Shown: positions 1 to 10,761 of the stretch, piece after piece
Position numbering within the stretch: the first letter of the stretch is position 1
Layout of the letters: every line of letters begins with the position of its first letter
Assembly (NCBI RefSeq): GCF_000764305.2
Contig: NW_025946088.1
Coordinates: forward strand, 1 to 64,000
Origin: Hyalella azteca
Lineage: Eukaryota > Arthropoda > Malacostraca > Amphipoda > Hyalellidae
Reading direction: 5' to 3'
Length of the DNA stretch: 64,000 bases
Program-made: the position numbers and the translations under genes
The notes under the pieces: model-generated
Told to the model about the DNA's origin: nothing
Seen by the model: only the letters and a program-made list of their open reading frames with translations
Databases searched by the model: none

Positions 1-239
1 AAGTACTGAAATTTGATTTTTCATTTTCCAGGCCTGGAAAATACTGGAATTTCATTTCAGATTCTGGAAAATACTGGAATTTGCAAATAAATAAAAATAG
101 GTTCCCTGAAGTTCCAGCTAAAATATTATTGATCCCACACCAAGAATAGATACAAGTTGAAGAGTATCTCGACAGACAAGGCTGTGAGATTCGTGATTAT
201 TTTTACGGTGGTTATTAGAAACTAAGGGCGTTTTCCAGC

Positions 240-402
240 TAACGCTACGCGATTAGCGTTGAACGGTTTCTGCAGTCTCTTGTTTCCTCCGTTCTGATTG
301 GCGCCAAGAGAGACCATGCCACAGTCGCTTGTTTCCTGCGTTCTGATTGGTTCTCCAATCACGTGACCGTCTGTCATGCGATTGGAGAACCAATCACGTG
401 AG
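240..402. promoter_or_regulatory. CCAAT/E-box cluster upstream of the hAT-like gene
   Basis: Two near-identical 23-bp direct repeats (277-299 and 328-350) each end in ATTGG, an inverted CCAAT box. The second runs into a palindrome: ATTGGTTCTCCAATC at 346-360 is mirrored by GATTGGAGAACCAAT at 380-394. Each half is followed by CACGTG (about 360-365 and 395-400), the canonical E-box. A short hairpin (AACGCTA / TAGCGTT) lies at about 240-261. The cluster ends about 95 bp before the first ATG of the transposase-like gene, a sensible place for a TATA-less promoter. The motifs are seen; the promoter role is inferred. Confidence 0.35.
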
Positions 403-495
403 CTCAGTCACCGGGCTGGCGGGCTCAGTTGTATTCGAAACTATTTGATGTGCGGTGGCAGCCTTCCCTCTTAAGCGTGCAATTTCTACATTGCC

Positions 496-3454
496 ATGCA
501 TGGAAAGTATAAATTTCATGACTCGTGGTTAAAAATAGAAGCTTATCGTGACTGGCTTGCTCGCCATCCCAAGCATGAAGGTATGGCGATATGTACAGTG
601 TGCTCGAAAGACTTCGATGTGTCTAATATGGGGGAATCAGCTTTGAAAAGCCATGCCAAAGGCAGCAAACACTCCAAGTTAGCTAAGCAACATAGTGAAG
701 TGAAAAGCAAAGCGCAGTTACGCGTTTCCTATTTGTGGTCTGCTGACAGCAATGCAACTGCAGTTTCTTGCTCCAAAAGTGTATCAGGGAATAGTCCGTC
801 GCAAAAGTCAGCAAGCATCAGCACTGCAGTGTCTACTGCCACTGTGAATGTGGAGACTGAGAGCAGGCCTGTACGTGTATCCACTGCCAAAGCCAACCCC
901 AATGCCGAACTAACCAGCTTTGTAACAAAAAAGATGTTCTGACGTCTGAAATTTGGTGGGCATTGAAAATGGTGACATCTCACTTTTCTTTTAAAAGCAA
1001 CATTGGGATAAGTGATTTATTCCGCCTCATGTTTCCTGACAGTTCAATAGCTAGCAAGTTTTCACTCAGCGAAACTAAGGCAAGATATATCATCACTTTC
1101 GGCTTGGGATCTTGCTTTTTGGATATGCTGAAGCAAAGTGCTCACGCTGCTGATAACTTTGTGCTGCTTTTCGACGAGTCACTTAATGGAGAACTTCAAA
1201 AGAAGCAGCTAGACATGCATGTTCGCTTCTGGAGCGATGGTGTGGTAAGTGACAATTTATACATTAGTCTGTGTGTGTGAGTGTTATTTATTTTGGGTAC
1301 CTACTTTTATAGCACAAAATAAAGTTATATATTAAAATATAAAATAAACTTATTTATTACACATTCTTGCGTGTAAATTGACACACATGCATTGAAATGT
1401 TGTTTTTGTTTGTAGGTTTCAAGTCGCTACTTTGGATCGTCCTTCATGGGTCATGCCACAGCAGAAGACCTAGAAAGCCAGATTATGAAACAGCTTGAAG
1501 TCCTTGAGCTAAAGAAAGTTCTGCAGCTGTCCATGGATGGACAAAATGTGAACCACAAGCTGCACAATCTCATTGATGTGAGGATTTTTTTGTTATTTTT
1601 TATATTGTATACGTCACTATTTAGTGTATGAATATTGCAATGTATACTTGATTCACTCATGTTTGCTTCTATTAGAAAAATATTTTTATAATTCTAGTGT
1701 TTTTTAATATAATTTCAGAACCAGATGAAGAATGACCATGGATGTTCTTTGCTGAACGTTGGCTCGTGTGGATTGCACACAGTCCACAATGCCTTCAAGG
1801 CAGGACATGCTGCTTCTGGGTGGGACTTGGACAAGTGGATGTCATCAATGCATTGGCTCTTCCATGATTCGCCAGCCCGCAGAGAAGATTTGCTGAAGTA
1901 TACTGGAGCCGAGTATTTTCCTGCACATTTCTGTGGACACAGGTACATTTAATTTTTTGGGGGGTTATTGCTATTTGTATTATATTCAGTTATACATGTA
2001 ATGTAGTTCCTAATAAATTTTTGGTTAAGAAATGATGTGGCTGTACAGTGTTTGCTTAATATAACAGGCCTTAAATTATGGCAGTTTTGTACTTATGTGG
2101 TTTTTCTCCATTCTGTTTGTTCTGCCTAGATGGCTGGAAAATATGCCTGTAGCGGAGAGAGCTTTGGAGCTGTGGCCAAACATCAAGGAATTCATTCATG
2201 CAGTCAAGGGAGGAAAGGTCCCATATCCAAAGAATCGATCTTTCAAGACATTGCAGGAGTGTGCTGAAGATCCCCTGTTTGAGGCCAAGGTGCATGCCTT
2301 CATCTCTGTGGCCAGGGTGGTGACACCTTTCCTGCGCAAGTTCCAATCAGATGCCCCACTGCTGCCGTACCTTTGCTCTGACCTGCAGTCCATGATTAAG
2401 AGGCTCCTTGCAAGATTCATTACTCCAGACACTTTGGATGGCCTGGGCACCATGGCAAAACTGGCTTCATTGAATCTGACTGACAAAAGCTTTTTACTTT
2501 CCCTCAATAAGGTTGATGTTGGTTACATGGCCAGGACCGTGATAAAAAAACAGCTTGCAGACAAGAAAGCAAGTGCACTGCAAGTTCTCACTTTCAAGAC
2601 ACAAGCGCGGGACTTCATGCAGGCTGTAGTCCAAAAGCTACTGACAAGAGCCCTATCAGGTATGTCCTTGGTAGGAACCTGAGATGGCTGGTGCCAGAAG
2701 TCTTCATCAAGAAGGACTGTAAGGAAGCCAACAAGACACAGTTGAAGAAAATTTGCTTGTTGATGCCAAGAGATTCCCTAACACAGAGGTGGATGGTGTA
2801 GTGGATGAGATGTGCAACTTTAGAGATGAATCACAACATTGCAGTGAATTGAACGCACAGTTTCAAGAATTTTCAACTTCTGATCGACTGGACACTTTTT
2901 GGCATGCCATCCTGTCAAAGAGCACCTAAAAGAAGCTCTGGAATGTAGTGCAGATGTTCATGCTCCTCTCTCATGGCCAAGCCACGGTTGAAAGAGGGTT
3001 TTCGTTCAACAAGGAAATCATGACGCAGAACATGAAAGAACAAACGTTGGTTGCCCTGCGTGCTGTGGTTGATCATGTTGCACATGTTGGTGGCCTGAAC
3101 AAGATGACCATCACCAAGAAGATGCTGCTTGCAGCTGATAGTGCCAAAACAGCCTACAATAATTATTTGGCAGAAGAGAAAGAGCAGAATGCGAAGGCCC
3201 AGAAAACCCAGAAGAGGAAGGCTCTGTTGAATGAGCTAGATGAACTGAAGAAGAAGAAAAGGCGTACGGAGGAGGGCGTCAAGGCGCTTGAGCAAGCAGC
3301 AGATGAATATGCAGAAGCAATGGAGAGAAAGGGGGATTTGAAAATTATCGCAAAGTTCAACGCCATGAGGCGATCCTTGAAAACAAAGCAACAGGAGCTA
3401 GACACTCTTGAACTGAACATTAAAGAAAAAGTTGATGAAATAGCTGCCAGTTGA
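496..3454 (+). pseudogene. hAT/ZBED-like transposase gene, intron-containing, with frameshifts and a stop
   Basis: The exons are 496-1244 (broken by a frameshift), 1416-1577, 1719-1942 and 2130-3454 (broken again); all three introns between them are GT-AG and splice phases match (0, 0, 2). The N-terminus carries a BED-like zinc finger (ICTVC, then SHAKGSKH) near residues 32-58. The middle has the conserved blocks LLFDES, LQLSMDG and PARRED that I know from intron-bearing animal hAT/ZBED-type proteins. The C-terminal block SHGQATVERGFS at about 2965-3000 resembles the hAT dimerisation region, followed by a lysine/glutamate-rich coiled coil. Lesions: one A missing from the A-run at 927-932, a frameshift near 2650-2658, another near 2750-2759, and an in-frame TAA at 2927-2929. 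Otherwise the reading frame is well kept, so it is either a recent pseudogene or a draft sequence with indel errors. Transposase activity cannot be claimed. Confidence 0.7.
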
Positions 3455-3568
3455 ATGTTAGGGTATAGTGGTGTTGAATCGTGTTCTGAACTTTATTGAC
3501 ATTATCATGTGCAATATTGAGTGCATTATTCAATATTTGTTGTGATTTGACACTATTGAATTCATAAT

Positions 3569-3574
3569 AATAAA
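3569..3574 (+). terminator. Polyadenylation signal AATAAA of the hAT-like gene
   Basis: An AATAAA hexamer lies 115 bp after the stop codon at 3452-3454, in an AT-rich 3' flank followed by a GT-rich stretch (AAGTGTGGGCTTG). Placement fits the transposase-like gene. Confidence 0.45.
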
Positions 3575-3784
3575 AGTGTGGGCTTGATTTCTAGATTTGT
3601 GTCATTTTTGATCCTCTGTGTCTGCCCGCTCTATGCATTTACACGTTTGCTAGTTTAAGTTATCAACTTTGGGAGATGATGGAATATGCACGATTACTCT
3701 TTCAGTCATGCTAAACCTGTCGTATACGACTCCTGGAAAATTATACTGATGATCATGGAGAGTCCTGGAAAAGTCCTGGATTTT

Positions 3785-3951
3785 TTTTTCTCAATATCGG
3801 TACGCACCCTGAAGGAAGATGGTAGGAAAGGCTGCAGAGTGAGATCTAGATATGGTATATCGCTTCTTATTAGTATTGCCAGGCCACCACCCACTGTTCC
3901 ATCTTCTCTATGCTTGTATATTGTTGTATAGTTAATAAAGTTGGGCTCATA
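3785..3951 (-). mobile_element. Fragment of a non-LTR retrotransposon endonuclease domain
   Basis: Read on the minus strand, this stretch gives a peptide with GGGLAILIRSDIPY, the characteristic strand of the apurinic-type endonuclease domain of CR1/jockey-class LINEs, preceded by a YKHRED motif. Only about 55 residues remain. It is cut on one side by the adapter at 3953 and fades on the other into a poly-T run beside a doubled TCCTGGAAAAG motif. Part of the loss may therefore be an assembly effect. Confidence 0.5.
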
Positions 3952-3952
3952 T

Positions 3953-3990
3953 CTGTCTCTTATACACATCTAGATGTGTATAAGAGACAG
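3953..3990. other. Nextera mate-pair junction adapter embedded in assembly (copy 1)
   Basis: This is a perfect 38-bp palindrome made of two inverted 19-bp Tn5 mosaic ends (CTGTCTCTTATACACATCT then its reverse complement). It is the circularisation junction of Nextera mate-pair libraries. Sequence to the left and right of it need not be adjacent in the genome. Confidence 0.95.
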
Positions 3991-6946
3991 GTGAGTCAGA
4001 ATGGATGCTCTGGTTTGCTGCATGTTTTATCGCTAAGCCTGACGGGCCGGACACGAGTATTGACTGACTCTGAGACATGTCTGAGTCTGCATTGTCATCA
4101 GTCGATCCAGATGAATGGCTATTACTTTTTTTTTCTACGTTTCCCCTTTTCCATCTTCCTATTCCTAAGTTAAGTGAAAGTAACCTACAAACTATCGAAT
4201 CAGATACAAAATTGATTAGTTTAAAGAGAGCTACTCACGTACGTCCGTCTTTGACGAAGTCTCCGATCGTTCCTCCGGTAAAAAGTTGGCAACTCTTCCC
4301 TCCAATACATACATTAGTCGTGTATCCGTATCGACAAATTTTGTAATGAATATGTTCCAAAATAAAAATAAAAATTACATAAACTTTTGCAGAAAATTCT
4401 CACGATTTCACCAATACCAACAAAGTTCTCGAATCCAAACGGAATGATGGGATAAACTGCTAATCTTTCACGGTGTATGGCAACATTGTGTTGACTGTTG
4501 ACATTAGACAAGACGGTCAGACGGTGTCAGACAACTTGTTTTGGTCTTGTAAAGTTCAATTTCATAATAAATAGATTTGATCCACATTTCACAGTGACAT
4601 TTAAATGATGGAAAATTGTTTCAAAATTTAAACACCAATTGATACGCTTCTAAATACAAATTTATTCATGTTTTTGCCCTATAATGTTGAATTTGTCTTA
4701 ATAACTTCACTTCAAATCCTGAATGATTTTGTCTCCCATGGCGAGTTTTCGAACGTCTTGTATCTTTTAGAAAACGTTGGTTGTTTATAAGCTGGTTGTA
4801 AGCCAGGGTTCAGAGGGTGGATGCAGCATCGCCAATATATGGGTTTTTAAGCCATTAGCGTTGCCGTGTAATTTTAAGATGCGTCGCCGGGTAATTTTTA
4901 ATGAAAAGCCATTTACGCTGAGTAATGAAAAACTATTTACAAGCCACGAACTTATTTACAAGGTTGCATGCACGTGTTACCCCAAATAACTAATTTTACC
5001 CTAGAAACAGTCAGATTGTACAGCAAGTGTCAACTGAACATGTGATAATAGTCTGACCGCTCTAATGTGACCGCAACTTTGTAATCATAAACTTGATGTT
5101 TACATTTTTTTTGTGGGAACTCATCGCAACGGATTTCCGGACAAGCTTCACTGCATCCTGATCCATCCAACATACCGGATTACTGGAAACCTTACTTTTT
5201 TTTAAATAGTTGGCCGAAGACAGACAAATATATTAAATGCAAGAATTTAAATCTAAAAGTGTCGGCAAGATCTTCTGAAGGCGTAAATTTTGCTACTGAA
5301 GCGTCGCCAAAGATCTTGCAATATTCATCCACTCTCAGCACAGTGGGTTGTAAGTGACCCCTAATATTTTTGTTTCGTGTGTGTGCAGGATCGGGGTGTT
5401 GTAAAGCAGTAATTATTTTATTTTAATGAACCAAAGAAAGTTTAGTCATCAAAATGACAAAATCATTAAATTTGAAGTATTAAGTTATATGAGTCAGATC
5501 ATCAATTATCAAAGAAGCTGTAAGAAAAAATCATTGTTTTTGATGTAAAAGAATGTTTTTAATTTAAAAGAAATGCAATACTTGATTTTCAGAAATATGA
5601 TGCAAAAATTAATGATCCCTATTAGAATTCAACAGATGCGACTCATCCAGAATTAAATTGAAAAAGTTGGTACCTATTTGAAATTTATGATTTTACAAAT
5701 TGCTTAATTGAACACAGTGCAGAAATTCAAGATCACCTATGAGTATGAATTTGAGTCTCATGACTGGAGATCTCAAAATTTATTGTACTACCACGTATGT
5801 TTGATACATAAGCTTTTTGTCCTTTTGATGAACAGAGTTTATTTAGGTTCTATTGACTGTAAAAGGTAGAACGATGCAACATATTTGCGGCCATCCAACC
5901 GCCAACGATCGGTTGACGGCTTTGACTCTTTATACCACTGTACAAATATTGCGGTGGACACATCTTCCAGGAGTTTCAATGCAAAGATTCTTATTTAAAG
6001 GATAATAAATCGATTCGTAGTTGTTTATTCAAATTACTCCCACCTATAGATATAAATGAACATTATTCAATTTATTTTAAACATTTTTCATGAATTCACA
6101 TTAAAATATATATTTTGAAATCAACCATGTCAAAGTAACAAAATAATTTGTTATAGTTTTAGGCTTCCGAAAATATTTCAAATCTCTATCAGAAATATCA
6201 TAATTAATCATTCTCTTGCATTGAGTATATTAACGTTATGAACCGTGCCATCGCTGCCGCAGTCATCATTCATTTTCGTAGTTGCATGCCGGGCACCTGC
6301 TTTCGTTGTTCTATTTAGTCTCGCTCCCATGAATTGCGTGTTTAGTGTGTGCATCATGGAAAAGTCTGCTTGACAGCGTAGTCACGGTAGCTGTAATTAC
6401 TTTATTAAGTTTACTTCTTTGCAGTCATATTAAGAGACACACTTTAATGAACTAATACTTTGTATAATTTTAATTGTTGAGTGGAAGCTGTGCCTGCAGC
6501 CTTGCTGGCACGCAACATTTCCAAGTGAATTACCTTATAGAAACTTAGCATACCCATACGTGTTTTAAGCCTATAAGAAGTTCATTTTTTTTGCCTCAAA
6601 TAATGTATCGAAAAACTGGTGTAGGTGTATCGGGAATAATATATGAACCGTCAATATTAGAATTCCTTCCTGCTCCCAAGTCCCAAGTTCATTTTTGAGT
6701 CCCATAAGTAGACCAGTAAAGTATCATGGATACCAGCATTATCATACTTAAGAAATTGATTTAAACCTCAAGTAAATGAGAAATTTATAAATAAACTGAT
6801 TCTAAAAAATCTCTGGTTTGTCACTATGCCAGAGCAGCCAGACACCTTAAGGCTTGAGGACGTAGCAAGAAATAAATGGCTATAAATAGATCACTGTATG
6901 CGCAACTCAAGTTCTGATTGGTTTAGATCAGTCTCAAGCCTCTGAG
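3991..6946. other. Spacer with one old dispersed repeat; no gene recognised
   Basis: AT-rich sequence with only short, unconvincing open frames. The one supported feature is the divergent repeat at about 4885-5095, described separately. Many stop codons occur in all frames, and I see no tRNA boxes or exon-like conserved peptide. Confidence 0.5.
4885..5095 (+). repeat. Dispersed repeat, copy A (partner at 7160-7345)
   Basis: This segment shares a mosaic of matching blocks with 7160-7345: AAAAGCCATTTAC, CTTATTTACAA, GCACGTGTTACC versus GCACATGTTACC, TAATTTTACCCTA, then CTGACCGCT and GACCGCAACT. Order and spacing are kept, with roughly 20-25 percent divergence by eye. The partner lies inside the larger inverted-repeat element at 6949-9808, so this copy may be a relic of the same family. 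Confidence 0.5.
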
Positions 6947-7159
6947 TACCATCAAACGGGGTAAAAAGGGACAGGCGGGGTAAATCGGGATGCGTGTCCC
7001 ACATTTCAGAGAAATGTTGTAGCAGCTAAACAGGCGTGGAATATATCTAGGTACTTGGCAAGCCGCGACTGAATTTTTCGAGCCGTGGTTTTATGGATTT
7101 ACCAGCCATGATTCCATTTCTTTGAGCCGTGATTCCATTTCACCAAGCCGTGAATTCCA

Positions 7160-7345
7160 TAGCTTGGCCATGAAAAGCCATTTACAAGGTGCAAATTTAT
7201 TTACAAAGTCCATGCACATGTTACCTCAAATCTCTAATTTTACCCTAAAACAGTCAAATGGCAAAGATAAAATTTGTCTTTACTGTAAGTTGAGCATGTG
7301 TTATTGCAGTCTGACCGCTTTGACATGACCGCAACTATGTGCAAT
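7160..7345 (+). repeat. Dispersed repeat, copy B (partner at 4885-5095)
   Basis: Same ordered blocks as copy A (AAAGCCATTTACAAGG, ATGCACATGTTACC, TAATTTTACCCTA, CTGACCGCT, ATGACCGCAACT). It lies inside the outer TIR element, about 210 bp from its left end. Confidence 0.5.
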
Positions 7346-7759
7346 CTTCAACAAAAGTTTAGTTGATTTGTTTGCATTACAATGTTTATGTTTTTCTGCA
7401 GGATATTGTTGCGGGAACGGTAAAGCAATGCGGATTGCGGAAGTTGAAAATTTTATGAAGTGACATGTTTGCGAAGTGCAAACCGCGATTTTTCAACCAA
7501 ACAAAAATTTATGACATTCGAGCCGCAAGATTTCATACCTACTGAAATTATATGATATTAGAGCTGTGATATATCAGACAAAAATAGGACTTTTCCAGCC
7601 CTGGCTAAACAAATCAAAATATTGCAAAACTAAAAATAGTGGCGTAAACTTCAACATTTTTACTATCTATTATGTATGAAGCTAGTCAAGAAATCAAACA
7701 TTTACTATCTCTTAAAAATCGTTGAAAAAAAGTGTGAAAAGTGTGATTTTGGAAAAGTA

Positions 7760-8729
7760 CCGTAAAATGGGGTAACTTAGACCGGCGGGGTAACTTAGAC
7801 CACTTTTCGTTTTTTTAACAAAAACCCTCACAACTCAAAAACTATTTGACATAGAAAAATTTTGTCAATGGGCATTAAAGGCCTAATACTGAGGCTACAT
7901 AACACAATAGAAAGATTTAAAAAGTTTGCATATCTAATAGGTTAAAAAATTAAAAATGTGACCCATGAAAAAAAGCTTTTATTTAAAGCCTGTCAGAATA
8001 CCCCCTCCAATTTTTTTTATTTTTTGGTTAAATAACTCCAGGTTTTGATGCATTGTAGTAGAACTATTCTAGTTACATATGCAAATGACAAATTTTAGGA
8101 AAGTGTCATAGTTTGCAAATGGGGGGCGCTGCCCCCAAATGGGGTAACTTAGACCACCTAATGTCAGCCCTGATGGGGTAACATAGACCGGCTTGGAAGT
8201 TAATATAAAATTACCATATATAACATATTTTATGTTTGACAGCCTATTATGTTTTTTCTTAATGTTTCAGACTCTACAGAGTCTTATATATGGTAATTTC
8301 AACTTAATTTCCAAGCCAGTCAATATTTACCCTGTCAGGGCTGCCATTAGGAAGTCACATTTCCCTCATTCTGCGGCGGCGCCCCCCATTTGCGAACTAT
8401 GACACTTTCCTCAAGTTTGTCATTTGCATATGTAACTAGAAGAGTTCTACTACTATGCACCAAAACCTGGAGTTATTTGGAGTTATTTTACCAAAAAATA
8501 TAATTGATTTTACCACCCGGTCTAAGTTACCCCAAGAGCTGGGGTAACAAAGACCATCACTTTTTTTGAAATTACATAAAGACTATGAGAGGCAGGAGCC
8601 AGCAATTTATGGTGAGTGAAGCTAGAGTATAGACCTGTATTTTGCATGTTTCAATTCAAGTTTAATTTAGCTAGTAAAAAATGGCATCATTTATAAAGAA
8701 AAAGTGGTCTAAGTTACCCCATTTTATGG
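7760..8729. mobile_element. Foldback (palindromic) MITE with GGGGTAACTTAGACC ends
   Basis: An imperfect palindrome nearly its whole length. The left arm starts TA|CCGTAAAATGGGGTAACT and the right arm ends with the reverse of CCATAAAATGGGGTAACT|TA. Arm matches include TGGGGTAACTTAGACC / GGTCTAAGTTACCCC, GCATATGTAACTAGAA-type blocks, GTGTCATAGTTTGC / GCGAACTATGACAC and CTTGGAAGTTAATAT / AACTTAATTTCCAAG. The centre is near 8245. TA flanks both ends. It sits inside the outer element and shares the CC(A/G)T...GGGGTAA end logic, so the two are probably related families, one inserted in the other. No coding capacity. Confidence 0.7.
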
Positions 8730-9812
8730 TACCTCTGATAAGGTCTGGAGCAAAAAATATTTGCCATATTGAAAATTTTTCTTACAGTAAAGTTGCACCC
8801 AGGTGTTGGCTTAAAAATGTAATTGACAGAATTTGCCTATCTCATTAAAAAAAAAAGGCAGCCATTGTCGCACAACGGGGTAAAAAGGGACACCCCCCGG
8901 GGACCGGGGTAATTAGAGACACCTTTAAAAATGCATTTACAGTAGAACCTCAGTTAGCAAAGGCTCCAGTTAACAAAGAAATTGATTAACAACAAAGAAT
9001 TTTGAGTACATTTACCTCGCTCTGCGAAAAAAATTCACTTATCAAAAAATGAGTGCATCATAGGTTGTCACAAAATTGTACATAGAATGCCATATATAGA
9101 ATTGTGCACCGGGCATCATAGAATGAAAAGTAATTGACCTAAACTATGATTTATTTCTTCAAAACATATGATGGTTGTCACTAAAATATTTTCTGTTTCA
9201 GGTACGTTTTTCACAATCTTTTTTGTTATAGTGAAATCACTAGGCTTGATTAAAATTGTGCAAAATTACAAACCATCCTGTAAGCTTACAGATACAGAAG
9301 AAATGCTACATGGCTGCTGATATGAAGCTTGCAGTGGACAAGGTCGTTGTCAATGCTCAATGGCATGTCCATGGATACAGTAATATCACATTAATAATAC
9401 GGTAATTAATGAATATGGTAATATCATATAAATAAAGGAAAAACAAGTCGAAATCACAGAAAATGTCATTTATTTTACATCTACATCGTCTACAATGAAA
9501 GAGGAGGACTTCAGAGTACTGTTAGTAATGGATGAGTACACTCTGCATGCTTCAAATATTTGAAATTGAGTTTTATTTCATTGAGTTTTTATTTATTCCC
9601 TTTTTACCCCATTTCAAGATTAATTCAGGAGCCTTTTATATTGCATCTAGCACCTTACAAATAGCATATGGAATTTTTTTGAAGATGCCATTGGATAGCC
9701 CTCGCAAAGAGCTATAAAATGAGCCTAAATTTGTTTCTGAAATGTTTCATGGTAAGAAGTTACTAACAAAAAATGCTCAAAACCGTCCCTTTTTAACCTG
9801 TTTGATGGTATA

Positions 9813-10740
9813 TATGAAATTTTCTTGTCATTCTCTAATTATGAAGATGATAAGATAGTGAAACTTGTTACATCTATTTGAAAAACATTTTATAATTTTT
9901 GCTCATTGTGACCTGTAAAAATATCAGCTGGAGTTTTGGATAAGTTTCATCCATATTCAATTTTTCTTATTATTTACATTTTCACACAACCCTCAAAAGC
10001 TCAAATCATGAAGGGATCAATTATGAAAGAATTGAGCAAGTGGCTTAAAAATGGCTGTAATTGAATGCAAGCACAGGATTTTTTGTCTCATTCACGAGTG
10101 GCTTCTTTCCAATTTTCCAGAGTGGCATGCTCATGAACAATATCAGCCACCTTGCCAAATTTCTTCTGTAAAAAAAAATTAAGAAAAAAAAACAAATTTT
10201 GCTAGCATTTTTTTGAAACTAATCCATAGAATCATATTTGCCTGCAAATTGTTGAAAATTAATTCCAAATATTGGATCTACATAACTCTCTACTCTAGGG
10301 CTTGCCAAGGGCTCTCATCTAATTGTTGAATTGTGATTTCCACAATTCACAAATTTTTGAAAATATCTCTCTACATAGTGGCAATTAAGAGACTTTATTA
10401 AGACTTTATTTATTATATTTCAGTTCATTTTAATTCCATTATTTCATTAAAAATTTTATTCACCATCTCTATGATACCGTAATGCCTGAAAATCATGTTA
10501 CTTTGGTGGTCTATGTACACATAGGACTTGGTCACCCAGAGTCCTGATTTTGCCACTATTGATCAAAGGCCAAGGCACATTATCATATTGGTCTCTGTGT
10601 ACCGCAGTTGGGACAACTTATAAACCCTCTTTTATTAAACTAAAGCCAAAAGTTATTTTACAGTTGCAAATTTTATACATTTTTTGTGCGTTGATGAATT
10701 TGTCCAATGCATAATAATTTCTATTTTTTTCAGGTAAAAG
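9813..10740. other. Spacer before the helicase gene; nothing recognised
   Basis: AT-rich with homopolymer runs and no exon-like frame. An acceptor-like pyrimidine tract ending in CAG at 10731-10733, directly before the helicase start codon, could open its first exon. Confidence 0.4.
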
Positions 10741-10761
10741 TTTCTAGTGTTAATCCTCATC

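Larger units (their letters stand above)
6949..9808. mobile_element. Outer TIR element, TA-flanked, 2.86 kb
   Basis: The left end reads TA|CCATCAAACGGGGTAAAAAG at 6947, and the right end read in reverse gives TA|CCATCAAACAGGTTAAAAAG at 9810. About 26 bp match with two differences, followed by a further shared ACATTTCAGA block. Both ends sit on TA, as expected of Tc1/mariner-type target duplication. No transposase open frame is present, so it is non-autonomous or decayed. Internal copies of the GGGGTAAAAAGGGAC motif at about 8876 and 9596-9608 suggest nested or rearranged family members. Confidence 0.55.

Noticed and set aside
1..85. TTCCAGGCCTGGAAAATACTGG and the TCCTGGAAAAGTCCTGG near 3731-3770 as terminal repeats of the hAT-like gene
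   Set aside because: They share only a TGGAAAA core in direct rather than inverted orientation and have no matching 8-bp duplication.
3910..4173. Peptide containing [12 protein letters not shown], also near 15270, 21011 and 53427
   Set aside because: This is the translation of the Nextera junction adapter, not biology.
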